The notes under the pieces were generated by a model, which was not told the DNA's origin, did no database searches, and saw only the letters and a list, made by a program, of their open reading frames with translations. From positions 108,120-172,119 of the forward strand of contig JAEYPR010000017.1 of the NCBI GenBank assembly GCA_023410535.1: DNA of 64,000 bases, read 5' to 3'. This stretch comes from Bacillota bacterium. GTDB taxonomy: Bacteria; Bacillota; UBA4882; UBA8346. The translations under genes and the position numbers were made by a program. Positions within the stretch are counted from its first letter, which is position 1; each line of letters opens with the position of its first letter. This document shows, piece after piece, positions 33,975-42,505 of the stretch.

Positions 33975-35151
33975 TGAAGCCGGATTTGTCGTGCCGTCAA
34001 CGATCATGGTCTTAACGATCCTCCTCTTGATAATGATGGCGGTAGCCGGCTTGACCCAGTTGGATATCAAAGCGACCGCCTATTCCCGGGATCGAACCCA
34101 GGCTGAGTACGGCGCGATGGCTGGATTGGAGTTTGCCAAAACGCAACTGACCATGATTGACGAGAATTTTTTTGATTACACTTTGCTTAGCGGGTTGGAC
34201 TCTGAAGCGCCGGAACGTTCCGACGGACTGGTGGAGTTAAGCGGCGCAGGGTTGGAACTTGGCAATGACTCAATTCGCATCTGGTTGCAAGATGAGGGCG
34301 CTAAGCTGGACCTGAATCTCGCCACCAGTGAAGAGTTCCAGGGGCTCGCCGAACTGTCCCAGGAACAAATCGATTCGCTTTTGGATTGGCGTGATATCGA
34401 TAACACTCCGGGCGAAAACGGCGCCGAGTCCGATTGGTATCAGGAACAAAGGGGTTATCTGGCGAAAAACGAACCGTTTGACACAGTCGCTGAGCTTGGA
34501 TTGGTGAAAGGTTTCTCCAAACAATGGTTTCAAGGAACAACCGGGCCGGTTCCGTTGAATCGGTATTTTTCGGTCTGGACGCGTAGCCCGGACTTGGATC
34601 CGGAGGGAAGGGCGAAAATCGTGATCAACCGTTCCAATCTGTCGCAATTGAAAGCGCGAATCCCTTCGCTCACTGACCAGGATATCCAAGCCATTGACCG
34701 GGGCTTGCAAAAACAGTCCATCACCCAATTGAAACAGTTGTTTCAATTGGAGGGATTAAGCCGTGAAAAAGCAGGAATGCTGATTGACTATGTTACGGTC
34801 AGTAATGGAACTCAACTCCGGGGTCGCGTGAATGTGAATACGGCGACAGCGACGGTGTTGGCCGCCTTGCCGGGCTGTAACGGCACCACGGCTCAGCTGA
34901 TTGTGGCTGCCAGGGATTCCGAAGGGCCTTTCCGGCAGTTGTCAAGTTTTGTACAACATTTAGCGGCGATTGCTCCGGAAGCCGTTCCGCTCGTAGTTGA
35001 CCGGGTGACTGTCAATAGCGGTCGCTTCAATGTCCGGGTTGAGAGCATGGTCCATCGTACGAAAATTACAATAGCGGCAATTGTTGACATTCAAAATCAC
35101 CAAGCCAAGGTGATCTATATCAGTCAGACTGATCCGACAGCCGATCAATGA
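33940..35151 (+). CDS. gspK: minor pseudopilin GspK
   Basis: A 403-residue large tip pseudopilin. The hydrophobic helix follows EAG|FVVPSTIMVLTILLL; Ser replaces the usual Glu at +5, as expected for GspK, which caps the tip. Family features include AEYGAMAGLEFAKTQL, DEGAKLDLNLA and a repeated helix-hairpin-helix-like region (GRVNVNTATATVLAALPG). GTG 33940 is preceded by GGAAGGAA and overlaps gspJ by 35 bases. The stop overlaps the gspL start (ATGA). Confidence 0.9.
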   Translation: MSPHRPQLPVLNEAGFVVPSTIMVLTILLLIMMAVAGLTQLDIKATAYSRDRTQAEYGAMAGLEFAKTQLTMIDENFFDYTLLSGLDSEAPERSDGLVELSGAGLELGNDSIRIWLQDEGAKLDLNLATSEEFQGLAELSQEQIDSLLDWRDIDNTPGENGAESDWYQEQRGYLAKNEPFDTVAELGLVKGFSKQWFQGTTGPVPLNRYFSVWTRSPDLDPEGRAKIVINRSNLSQLKARIPSLTDQDIQAIDRGLQKQSITQLKQLFQLEGLSREKAGMLIDYVTVSNGTQLRGRVNVNTATATVLAALPGCNGTTAQLIVAARDSEGPFRQLSSFVQHLAAIAPEAVPLVVDRVTVNSGRFNVRVESMVHRTKITIAAIVDIQNHQAKVIYISQTDPTADQ

Positions 35152-36614
35152 TGCGAAAGGGTGAATGTTGGTTGAAAACCCTGTCCAAAGAAATTTTGGT
35201 TCAATTCAACCCCGGTTCGATTGAACTGATCAGCGCCGAACGGGAGCGGGACGGGCAACCGTTGCCCAACCGATACGGCGTAATTCCGTTGCACGATGTC
35301 AATGAAGCCCAAGAAATTGCCGAACGATTGTCTACCCTGTGGGAACGGGCGAAACTCCATTCGCGTGATGTGACTTTGGTCATCGGCCGTCATGAACTGT
35401 TGACCCGATCAGAGCGGATTTCCGAAACAGTCCTTAGAAAATCCGGCGGTTACGCGGCGGCGACGCTCGCCCGGACCATCCCGGCGCAAACCGAACAACT
35501 TGGTGAAGTAGCCGGGGTTTGCATTCCATCCGTGGACGCCATGGAGGGTAAAGTGCTTTGTCTGACGGTAGGAACCCGGGCGACGGTGATTGACGGGTAT
35601 CAACAGTGGCTGGAACAAGCCGGAATTCGGGTGCAACGGGTGATCCCGGCAACGGCCGGGACGTTGCGGGTGTTACAAACAGTCGCCGTTGCGGAACGTC
35701 ATGCGCTTGGAATCCGGATGGAGGAGGCCGGGACCGAGTTGCTTCGGGTAACCCCGGATCAGCTCACTTCGGTCTGGGTACAGGACTCCGGAAACGACCG
35801 TAACCAGTACCTCGTGGAGATTGCCGAGGGATTGCGGCAACTGCTCAGCGCAGGGGAGCAGTTTGGGGTTTATATTTGGGGAACGGGAGCCGACCGGGAA
35901 TCCCGGACCCAGCTCGCTACCATATCCGGGTTAGCGTTGCGACAGGTTGAACCGTGGTTTGCCGAAAATATCCTCTACTATCATCATGAATCCGGATTGC
36001 GGTTGGCTCCAACCGGGTACTCCGCGTTGGGAATACTCGGCACGGCATTATTGCCGGGGCCGTTTGACATGCGCACGCCTCGGATGGTGGCGGTGGCAAT
36101 GAACCGCCGCAACCAGTGGTTACGGCGGCGATTATGGTGGGCCAGTCTGGGTTTGGGTATCGCCGCGTTGTTGGTCGTTTGGGGGATGTTTCAGCAAGCG
36201 CGGCATCAGGTGGCGGCCCTCGACCGGGAATATGCCGGTGTGGCTACCCAGGCCGGACAACTAGCGCGAATCAATGCTCAAACTGTTGTGAATGAATCCA
36301 ACCTGGCGGAGACCGGGAGGGCTTTGGCCGCCGCGCCGGATTGGGTTGAGTTTTTAACACAATTGCAAGCCGCCTTGCCGGACGGCTTGCAGATCAAAAC
36401 ATTGAAACTGGATAGTGTCAAAGAATCGCTGATCACCGGTTCGGCCAAGGGGAACGAAGCAGTGGCTTACTTTGCCAAACAGCTAGGGAAGTTACCGCAA
36501 GTGAGCAAAGTGACAATCAGTTATTTGCGCCCGGTCGCCGCGGGAGCGCGGGTCGATTTCGGACTGACGATCATGACCGTCGCAATTGCGGGGCAGAGGG
36601 GGCGGAAGGAATGA
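35148..36614 (+). CDS. gspL: GspL-like (PilM-PilN type) T2SS assembly protein
   Basis: A 488-residue protein with a cytoplasmic actin-like N-terminal half (about residues 15-300, KEILVQFNPGSIELISAERE, LTVGTRATVIDGYQQWL), one membrane helix (about 325-345, WWASLGLGIAALLVVWG), and a PilN-like periplasmic domain with coiled coil and WVEFLTQLQAALPDGLQIKTLKL. This matches GspL, which links the GspE ATPase to the periplasmic ring. Sequence is divergent, and position between gspK and gspM supports the call. TTG 35172 is an alternative start. It ends in a four-base overlap with the next gene. Confidence 0.82.
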   Translation: MMRKGECWLKTLSKEILVQFNPGSIELISAERERDGQPLPNRYGVIPLHDVNEAQEIAERLSTLWERAKLHSRDVTLVIGRHELLTRSERISETVLRKSGGYAAATLARTIPAQTEQLGEVAGVCIPSVDAMEGKVLCLTVGTRATVIDGYQQWLEQAGIRVQRVIPATAGTLRVLQTVAVAERHALGIRMEEAGTELLRVTPDQLTSVWVQDSGNDRNQYLVEIAEGLRQLLSAGEQFGVYIWGTGADRESRTQLATISGLALRQVEPWFAENILYYHHESGLRLAPTGYSALGILGTALLPGPFDMRTPRMVAVAMNRRNQWLRRRLWWASLGLGIAALLVVWGMFQQARHQVAALDREYAGVATQAGQLARINAQTVVNESNLAETGRALAAAPDWVEFLTQLQAALPDGLQIKTLKLDSVKESLITGSAKGNEAVAYFAKQLGKLPQVSKVTISYLRPVAAGARVDFGLTIMTVAIAGQRGRKE

Positions 36615-37552
36615 CCGGGCGTGAAAAAATCCTGATTATCACGGCGGTTGGTATCACGTTGATCGGTATCGTCGTATCCGTTGTACCCAAAGAACAATTA
36701 CCGCAACTAAGCTCCTGGCCGGATCAAGCCGCGGCTGTCACCCGTCTGGCCAAAGCCGAAGCGTTATTGCGCTCCGCCAATTCAGTCGACGCCCGGTATC
36801 AGAACTCGCTCAGTCTACGACAGGCGTTGACCGTAACCGAACATTCAAATGAACTGCCAACCGTGATCATTGAACGATTGACGCAAATCGCAACCGCTGC
36901 CAATGTCCGCTTGACGGAGCTCAAACCCGGCTTGGCCAAACGGGAAGGGAAGTTGCTTTGCTTGCCGGTGAATGTCCGCGCGAAGGCGGCGCCTGGTCAG
37001 ATCCTGAGCTTGATGGCCAACATCCAAAACCAGTTGCCGATGGTCCGGATCGCCCGGGTCAATCTGGTGGCGGGAGACGGCATGTTGGATGCCGGTTTGA
37101 CGCTGGAATTTTTGACCGATGCCGGCAAAACGGGCGATCGGGGAATGATTGCGAAAAAACGGCAGCCGCCGTTAACCGGGAAAGAACGCCGGAATTATCT
37201 AGTGTATATCCGGGAGCGTTTGCAACAGACCGGTCCGCTCGCGCTTAACTGGGCGCGGCTGGGCGCGGCGTTTTACGCGGCCGACAGTTCCGGAGGCTAT
37301 GAGCCGGTTGCTAGCGGTGGCGGATTTGAGATCGCTGCTGAACCCAAGTTGCTCGGAGTGGTTTCGCTGCAGGGACGGTTTCAGGCTTTGATTGGTTTGG
37401 GTTCCGAATCATGGTATTTTTCCGAAGGACAGAGTCAGGCGGGGATCACTGTCTTGAAAATCGGTCGAACCCAAGTGACAGTCCGTTATCAAGGCAGGTT
37501 GGTCCGGTTGAATCCGCAAAGCGGTTTTTGGATCAGTCCGGTAAAAAGTTGA
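36611..37552 (+). CDS. GspM/PilO-like protein fused to GspC/PilP-like domain
   Basis: A 313-residue inner-membrane T2SS protein. It has one N-terminal membrane helix (about residues 6-24), then a PilO/GspM-like ferredoxin-fold region (LPTVIIERLTQIATAANVRLTELKPG, QILSLMANIQNQLPMVRI; about 40-175). A positively charged linker follows. The last 65 residues (KLLGVVSLQGRFQALIGLG, then GITVLKIGRTQVTVRYQGRLVRL) have the pattern of the GspC homology region or PilP, which docks on the secretin. No separate gspC exists in the operon, so this fusion may supply both roles. Four-base overlap with gspL; gspD starts 66 bases later. Confidence 0.72.
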   Translation: MTGREKILIITAVGITLIGIVVSVVPKEQLPQLSSWPDQAAAVTRLAKAEALLRSANSVDARYQNSLSLRQALTVTEHSNELPTVIIERLTQIATAANVRLTELKPGLAKREGKLLCLPVNVRAKAAPGQILSLMANIQNQLPMVRIARVNLVAGDGMLDAGLTLEFLTDAGKTGDRGMIAKKRQPPLTGKERRNYLVYIRERLQQTGPLALNWARLGAAFYAADSSGGYEPVASGGGFEIAAEPKLLGVVSLQGRFQALIGLGSESWYFSEGQSQAGITVLKIGRTQVTVRYQGRLVRLNPQSGFWISPVKS

Positions 37553-37618
37553 CCTAGCTTGAAAATAAGGCTGGCTTTGACGCCGGAATGCGAATGGGGA
37601 AGGGAATGGGGTGCCAAT

Positions 37619-40030
37619 ATGGCAAAGCAGATGAAACAGCTAATGATTATAATCGTCATCCTCGGGATCGGATTGCAATTGGGGTGGAGCGGTGCCGCTC
37701 ATGGAGCGGACAATCTGATCAGTTTCGACTTTCGGGGGGCGGATATTGACCGGGTGCTTCAATTTTTAAGCGCTGCTTCCGGGTTGACGGTAGTGAAAGA
37801 TGCTACGGTGACCGGCCCGGTGACGGTAATTTCGCCGGCAAAAGTAACGGTCGACCAAGCCGTCGCGGCACTGCGGTCGGTGTTGGAATTGCGCGGCGTG
37901 ACCATTGTCCGCTCGGAAGGGATGTTGAAAGTGCTCCCGGTGGACGCGGCTAAGAAATTAAGCGCCGTCAAACCTTTAAATCAAGTCACCGCCAATGATG
38001 GAATGGTCACCGTAATCTTACCCTTGCGTAAATTGCGGGCGACCGATCTCCAGAAGGAATTGGTCGGTTTGTTCGGCGCTTCTAATGCCAGCATAGTGGC
38101 TGACGAGCGTTCCAATACCCTGTTATTGACTGACACTGCCGCGCACGTCTTATTGATCGCCGATATCATTCACAATATGGAAGACGGCGTTAAAACTCCC
38201 GATAATGTTAAACCCCGCGAGGGAAACAATCTGGCGCAACGCGTTCAGATCAAGGTCGTTCCCTTGTATAATGCCGACGCCGCCACCATGGCCAGGGAGT
38301 TATCACAATTATTGATGGCGCCGGTCAACGGTGATACCTCCAACCGGCTCCAGAATTTAGCCAATAACCGGCGGAACAATCCCAACTTGCAGCGGGCAAT
38401 TACCCAACTAAGCCAGGAAGTGGCGGGAATGGCGCAAGTCAATCAGAATTATGATTTGATTCCCAATAAAGTGGTGGCTGATACCTGGAGCAATTCGTTA
38501 ATCATCTCGGGGAACGCGGAGGTCATCACCACCGTCGAAAATCTGGCCCGTTCGCTGGATGCGGCGGAAGGAGCGGGAACCTATGATTACGTGACCTTTG
38601 TGATGCGCTTGGAAAATGGCGATGCGATCAGTTTAGCGGCGATTTTAAACCAGATCACCTCAAGCTTTTCCCGGCGGACCATGATGTTTCCGCGGGCCAA
38701 TAAACCGAAGGCCGAAAATTCAGCCGATCCGACGGACCTCAAAATTTATGATACATTGCCCACCCAGGCGGTTTGGGTGATTCCCGAACCCAAAACCAAT
38801 GTCTTGATCATCACGGCGTCCCGGGGTGTGATGGAAGAGATCAAAGGCTTGGTTGGGGAATTGGACCAAAATATGCCCAGCATGGATCAGCCGACGGTCT
38901 TCGTGTACCGTTTGCAAAATGCGCGGGCGACCGATCTGTCCAATTTGATGAACGATCTGTTCCTCGGCAGCCGGTCCACTTACCAAGCGAACAGCACGAG
39001 CCGGACGACCGGCACCGCTTCGTCCAATACTAATAACCGGACCAATTCGTCGTCGGCCAATTCAAATTCCCGGAGCGGATCGACCAATTCCGCGCAAAAT
39101 CTGGCGCAACAACGGGCGGTTTCTACCATTCAACAGCGTACCGGGACCCAGATCAATCTCAATGACATGCTTGACGAGTATGTCCGGTTTGTCCCGGATT
39201 TGCCGACCAACTCGTTGTTAATCATTGCCCCGCCGAAACTGCTGGACGCTTTAAAGGGAATGCTGGCCCAGTTGGATGTGATGCCGGCGCAGGTTTTGAT
39301 TGAAGCGACCGTGGTGGAGGTAACGTTGGAGAAAGGCCATGAATTTGGCGTCAACCTTAGTTTCGACGGCAAAAACAATGGCAGTGTCGGTTTGGGATCA
39401 ATCTCCGGCGGCACCGGCGTAGTTTATAACATTGTCAACTCCAACTGGCGGGCGCAACTACAAGCGTTGGCCAATACCGGCAAGCTTAACGTTTTGTCGA
39501 ATCCCAAGATTTTGGCCAGCAATAATCAGGTGGCCGCCTTACAAATTGGCGATCAAATTCCGTATACTGTCTCGAGCCGGACGGATACCGACGATAATAC
39601 CTACCGAACCTATGCCTATAAAAATACCGGGATCACCCTCCAAGTAACCCCGCGCATTGGTGAGTCGGGCAATGTTTACCTCGATATCTTTCAATCTACC
39701 AGTAATTTGGTGCCCAACGATCAACAGACTGAAAACCCGACGTTTGCGACCCGAGACGCGTCGACTTCGGTGATTGTGAAAGACACCCAAACATTGGTGA
39801 TCGGCGGTTTGATCCGCGACAATAAAACCGAAACCACCAAAAAAGTGCCGTTGCTCGGCGATGTTCCGCTGTTGGGGTGGGCTTTCAAGCATACTGCGGT
39901 CGACAATCAAAAGACCGAGATGCTGATCTTCATCACACCGCATATCATCCGGACGCCGGAGGAAGCGAACGCCTTAACCGCCGCCTATCAAAATGGCGCC
40001 GGAGCGACAGACGGTCAGTCTCGGAAATAA
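37619..40030 (+). CDS. gspD: type II secretion secretin GspD
   Basis: The outer-membrane channel of the T2SS, 803 residues. A signal peptide (MAKQMKQLMIIIVILGIG, cleavage near AHGA) is followed by N0 (LISFDFRGADIDRVLQFLS), N1-N3 repeats (for example IVPLYNADAATMARELSQLL-type segments and VFVYRLQNARATDLSNLMND), and a Ser/Asn-rich loop in N3 (about residues 450-505). The secretin domain ends VPLLGDVPLLGWAFK and MLIFITPHIIR. ATG 37619 fits the signal peptide; the upstream start at 37559 does not. A secretin implies an outer membrane. Last gene of the operon, with a strong terminator. Confidence 0.95.
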   Translation: MAKQMKQLMIIIVILGIGLQLGWSGAAHGADNLISFDFRGADIDRVLQFLSAASGLTVVKDATVTGPVTVISPAKVTVDQAVAALRSVLELRGVTIVRSEGMLKVLPVDAAKKLSAVKPLNQVTANDGMVTVILPLRKLRATDLQKELVGLFGASNASIVADERSNTLLLTDTAAHVLLIADIIHNMEDGVKTPDNVKPREGNNLAQRVQIKVVPLYNADAATMARELSQLLMAPVNGDTSNRLQNLANNRRNNPNLQRAITQLSQEVAGMAQVNQNYDLIPNKVVADTWSNSLIISGNAEVITTVENLARSLDAAEGAGTYDYVTFVMRLENGDAISLAAILNQITSSFSRRTMMFPRANKPKAENSADPTDLKIYDTLPTQAVWVIPEPKTNVLIITASRGVMEEIKGLVGELDQNMPSMDQPTVFVYRLQNARATDLSNLMNDLFLGSRSTYQANSTSRTTGTASSNTNNRTNSSSANSNSRSGSTNSAQNLAQQRAVSTIQQRTGTQINLNDMLDEYVRFVPDLPTNSLLIIAPPKLLDALKGMLAQLDVMPAQVLIEATVVEVTLEKGHEFGVNLSFDGKNNGSVGLGSISGGTGVVYNIVNSNWRAQLQALANTGKLNVLSNPKILASNNQVAALQIGDQIPYTVSSRTDTDDNTYRTYAYKNTGITLQVTPRIGESGNVYLDIFQSTSNLVPNDQQTENPTFATRDASTSVIVKDTQTLVIGGLIRDNKTETTKKVPLLGDVPLLGWAFKHTAVDNQKTEMLIFITPHIIRTPEEANALTAAYQNGAGATDGQSRK

Positions 40031-40050
40031 CCGTCAACATCGGCAAATGA

Positions 40051-40090
40051 AAAGGAAAGATCCCACATCGTGAGATCTTTCCTTTTTTTA
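40051..40090 (+). terminator. T2SS operon terminator
   Basis: AAAGGAAAGATC (40051-40062) pairs perfectly with GATCTTTCCTTT (40074-40085), followed by a long T run. Confidence 0.9.
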
Positions 40091-40130
40091 CGGACACGGG
40101 TTTATTTTGGTGTTACTTATCTACGCACCA

Positions 40131-40139
40131 ATTGTCGAA
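40131..40139 (+). promoter_or_regulatory. possible Spo0A box upstream of liv operon
   Basis: ATTGTCGAA matches the Spo0A box core. It lies about 64 bases upstream of the candidate liv promoter; chance occurrence is likely enough to keep confidence low. Confidence 0.2.
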
Positions 40140-40177
40140 AAAGTGGGGAACTGACAATATCTTCACAATTAACTTCT

Positions 40178-40190
40178 ATTGTAATACAAT
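40178..40190. promoter_or_regulatory. perfect 13-bp dyad upstream of liv promoter
   Basis: ATTGTA-A-TACAAT is a perfect odd dyad (6-1-6), 13 bases upstream of the candidate -35 element; possible regulator site. Confidence 0.35.
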
Positions 40191-40202
40191 CGGGCAATAT
40201 TT

Positions 40203-40232
40203 TTTACATGAATGATTCATGCAATGTATACA
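40203..40232 (+). promoter_or_regulatory. candidate liv operon promoter with dyad in the spacer
   Basis: TTTACA (40203-40208) and TATACA (40227-40232) have an 18-base spacer. The spacer and -35 edge hold a perfect dyad CATGAAT-G-ATTCATG (40207-40221), well placed for a repressor. The liv start codon is 157 bases further on; no gene is seen in the 40091-40388 gap. Confidence 0.4.
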
Positions 40233-40388
40233 ATGCTCTGGAAATGTTGTACTATTATAGAGGTAACACTGCTGAAATACGGTTCATTTCTATTACATAA
40301 CATTGATTTTACATTCCGGTTATTGCATCGTTAAGGACTGAGCGTTCTAATGATGATCAATACAAATTGAAAAAAGGGGGATAAGAAG

Positions 40389-41531
40389 TTGAAGAAACGT
40401 AGTTTTGCTTTCTTATTGGTCTTGTCGCTGGTGGCTTGCTTGTTTGTCTCCGCAATGGGCTTGGCGGCAAGCGCTGAAATTAAAATCGGCGTCTTCGAAC
40501 CGAAGACCGGAGCCAACGCTGCAGGCGGTCAGTTGGAGATCGACGGAATCAAACTTGCCAACAAACTTTATCCGACCGTATTGGGCAGAAAAGTAACCTT
40601 GGTGATTGCCGATAACAAATCGGACAAGGTTGAAGCGGCCACCGCCGCCGCCCGTCTGGTTGAAAAAGACAAAGTCACCGCCATCATCGGCAGCTGGGGC
40701 AGTTCGTTGTCCATGGCCGCCGGGGATATCGTCAAAAAAGCCAAAGTTCCGGCGGTGGGCGCTTCTTGCACCAATCCCTTGGTCACCCAAGGCAACGAGT
40801 ATTATTTCCGGGTTTGTTTCATCGACCCGTTCCAAGGGACGGTCATGGCAAACTATGCTTTTAACAAGTTAAAAGCGAAAAAAGCCGCGATTGTCCAAGA
40901 GGTTTCCAACGATTATGCGGTCGGTTTGGCGAAGTTCTTCACCGACAGCTTCAAGAAATCTACCAAAGACGCCAACTGTATCGTGGCAGTCGCCAATTAC
41001 AACACCGGCGATCAGGATTTCTCGGCCCAATTGACCAATATCAAATCTAAAAATCCCGATGTCATCTTCGCGCCGGGTAACTTCACCGAATCCGCTTTGG
41101 TGATCAGCCAAGCCCGGAAATTGGGCATCACCTGCCCGATCATCGGCGGCGACACCTGGGAGACCAACGAGTTCTTAAAGATCGGCGGCAAAGCGGTCGA
41201 AGGCGCTGTATTCTCCACCTTCTTCGCAACCGAAAAACCGATCACCAAAGAATCCAAGAAGTTTCTTGACGCTTATCGCGCCGACTTCAAACAAGAGCCG
41301 GCCGCCGTTACCGCTTTGGGTTATGACGCGTATATCGTGATCCTTGACGCGATCAAACGGGCCAAATCGACCGACGGACCGAAAGTTCGCGATGCGATCG
41401 CCGCAACCAAGAACTTTGCCGGCGCCGCTGGGATGATCACGTTGGATGAAAACCGTAACGCGGTGAAAGACGCGGTCATTAAAGTGGTTAAAAACGGCAA
41501 ATTTACTTATTTGGATACCATTCATCCCTAA
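40389..41531 (+). CDS. livJ: branched-chain amino acid ABC transporter binding protein (LivJ-like)
   Basis: A 380-residue periplasmic binding protein of the Leu/Ile/Val (type I) family. After a signal peptide it shows EIKIGVFEPKTGANAAGGQ, AIIGSWGSSLSMAAGDIVKKAKVPAVGASCTNP, the hinge FRVCFIDPFQGTVMANYAF and GYDAYIVILDAIKRAK. The signal is ambiguous: LVAC at residues 14-17 could be a lipobox, but a later ASA site fits signal peptidase I. The TTG start follows AGGGGG. It heads a livJHMGF operon. Ligand is probably a branched-chain or other amino acid; related transporters take urea or other solutes. Confidence 0.9.
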   Translation: MKKRSFAFLLVLSLVACLFVSAMGLAASAEIKIGVFEPKTGANAAGGQLEIDGIKLANKLYPTVLGRKVTLVIADNKSDKVEAATAAARLVEKDKVTAIIGSWGSSLSMAAGDIVKKAKVPAVGASCTNPLVTQGNEYYFRVCFIDPFQGTVMANYAFNKLKAKKAAIVQEVSNDYAVGLAKFFTDSFKKSTKDANCIVAVANYNTGDQDFSAQLTNIKSKNPDVIFAPGNFTESALVISQARKLGITCPIIGGDTWETNEFLKIGGKAVEGAVFSTFFATEKPITKESKKFLDAYRADFKQEPAAVTALGYDAYIVILDAIKRAKSTDGPKVRDAIAATKNFAGAAGMITLDENRNAVKDAVIKVVKNGKFTYLDTIHP

Positions 41532-41548
41532 ACGATGAAACCAGATGC

Positions 41549-41581
41549 AGGCTGCGTCATTGCGCAAACATGGCGCAGCCT
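41549..41581 (+). other. intercistronic hairpin between livJ and livH
   Basis: AGGCTGCG (41549-41556) pairs with CGCAGCCT (41574-41581) without a T run. Such stems often protect the 3' end of the binding-protein message, so more LivJ than permease is made. Confidence 0.55.
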
Positions 41582-41608
41582 CTTGAATAAGCAATTGTGG
41601 CGGTGTTA

Positions 41609-42505
41609 ATGATGACTTTAGATCTGTTTTTACAGCATCTTTCCAATGGCATCTCCTTGGGAAGCTTGTACGCGTTGATTGCCATCGGTTATACAATGGT
41701 TTACGGAATCCTTCGCCTGATTAATTTCGCTCACGGCGATATTTTTATGATGGCCACTTATTTTGCGTTTTTTGGCGTTTTTACTTTTGGGATCCCTTGG
41801 TTTATTACTTTCCCGGTGATACTGATCCTCACCGCGCTATTGGGAATGGTCGTGGAAGCCGCGGCGTATCGTCCCTTGCGGGATGCACCGAAGATCTCCA
41901 TTTTAATCTCGGCAATCGGCGCATCGTTTTTACTTGAAAATTTAACGACCGTGCTGTTTGGGGGAGTGCCCAAACCATTCCCCACCCCGGAATTGTTCAC
42001 CGATGTGGTCCAAGTCGGCAACGTTTCCATTCAGAAGCTGACGTTTTACATTCCGGTGGTCACCGTTCTTTGCTTGGTCGGCTTATTATATCTGATTAAT
42101 CGAACCAAAGTCGGCATGGCGATGCGCGCGGTTTCGCGCGACCATGAAACCGCCCGGGTGATGGGAATCAATGTCGATCGGACCATCGCGGTTACCTTCG
42201 GGATTGGATCGGCTTTGGCGGCAGTGGGCGGAATCATGTGGGGCATGAAGTTTCCCCAGATCTCGCCGTTAATGGGAATCATCCCCGGCCTGAAATGTTT
42301 TATCGCCGCGGTAATCGGCGGTATCGGCAATGTCGGCGGAGCAGTGATCGGCGGCTTCATCCTGGGTATCGGCGAGATTATGCTGGTGGCGTTTTTGCCC
42401 GATCTGACCGGCTACCGGGATGCGTTTGCGTTTGTGCTGTTAATTGTCATCCTGCTCTATAAGCCCACCGGAATTATGGGCGAAAAAATCTCGGAGAAGG
42501 TGTGA
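41609..42505 (+). CDS. livH: branched-chain amino acid ABC permease LivH
   Basis: A 298-residue integral membrane permease with about eight hydrophobic helices. Family motifs include NGISLGSLYALIAIGYTMVYG and LINFAHGDIFM near the N-terminus and the cytoplasmic coupling loop RAVSRDHETARVMGINVDR, which contacts the ATPases. GTG 41597, ATG 41609 and ATG 41612 are all possible starts; GGCGG at 41599-41603 favours the ATGs. The stop overlaps the livM start. Forms a heterodimer with LivM. Confidence 0.92.
   Translation: MMTLDLFLQHLSNGISLGSLYALIAIGYTMVYGILRLINFAHGDIFMMATYFAFFGVFTFGIPWFITFPVILILTALLGMVVEAAAYRPLRDAPKISILISAIGASFLLENLTTVLFGGVPKPFPTPELFTDVVQVGNVSIQKLTFYIPVVTVLCLVGLLYLINRTKVGMAMRAVSRDHETARVMGINVDRTIAVTFGIGSALAAVGGIMWGMKFPQISPLMGIIPGLKCFIAAVIGGIGNVGGAVIGGFILGIGEIMLVAFLPDLTGYRDAFAFVLLIVILLYKPTGIMGEKISEKV

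Noticed and set aside
28883..40030. Type IV pilus operon instead of T2SS
   Set aside because: GspG has the calcium-loop ending of T2SS, all four minor pseudopilins H-I-J-K are in order, GspK lacks Glu at +5 as expected, and no pilT or pilin-type gene is present.
40070..40300. 76-codon plus-strand frame after gspD
   Set aside because: It begins inside the T2SS terminator stem and runs through the liv promoter region, with no ribosome site and no protein-like pattern.
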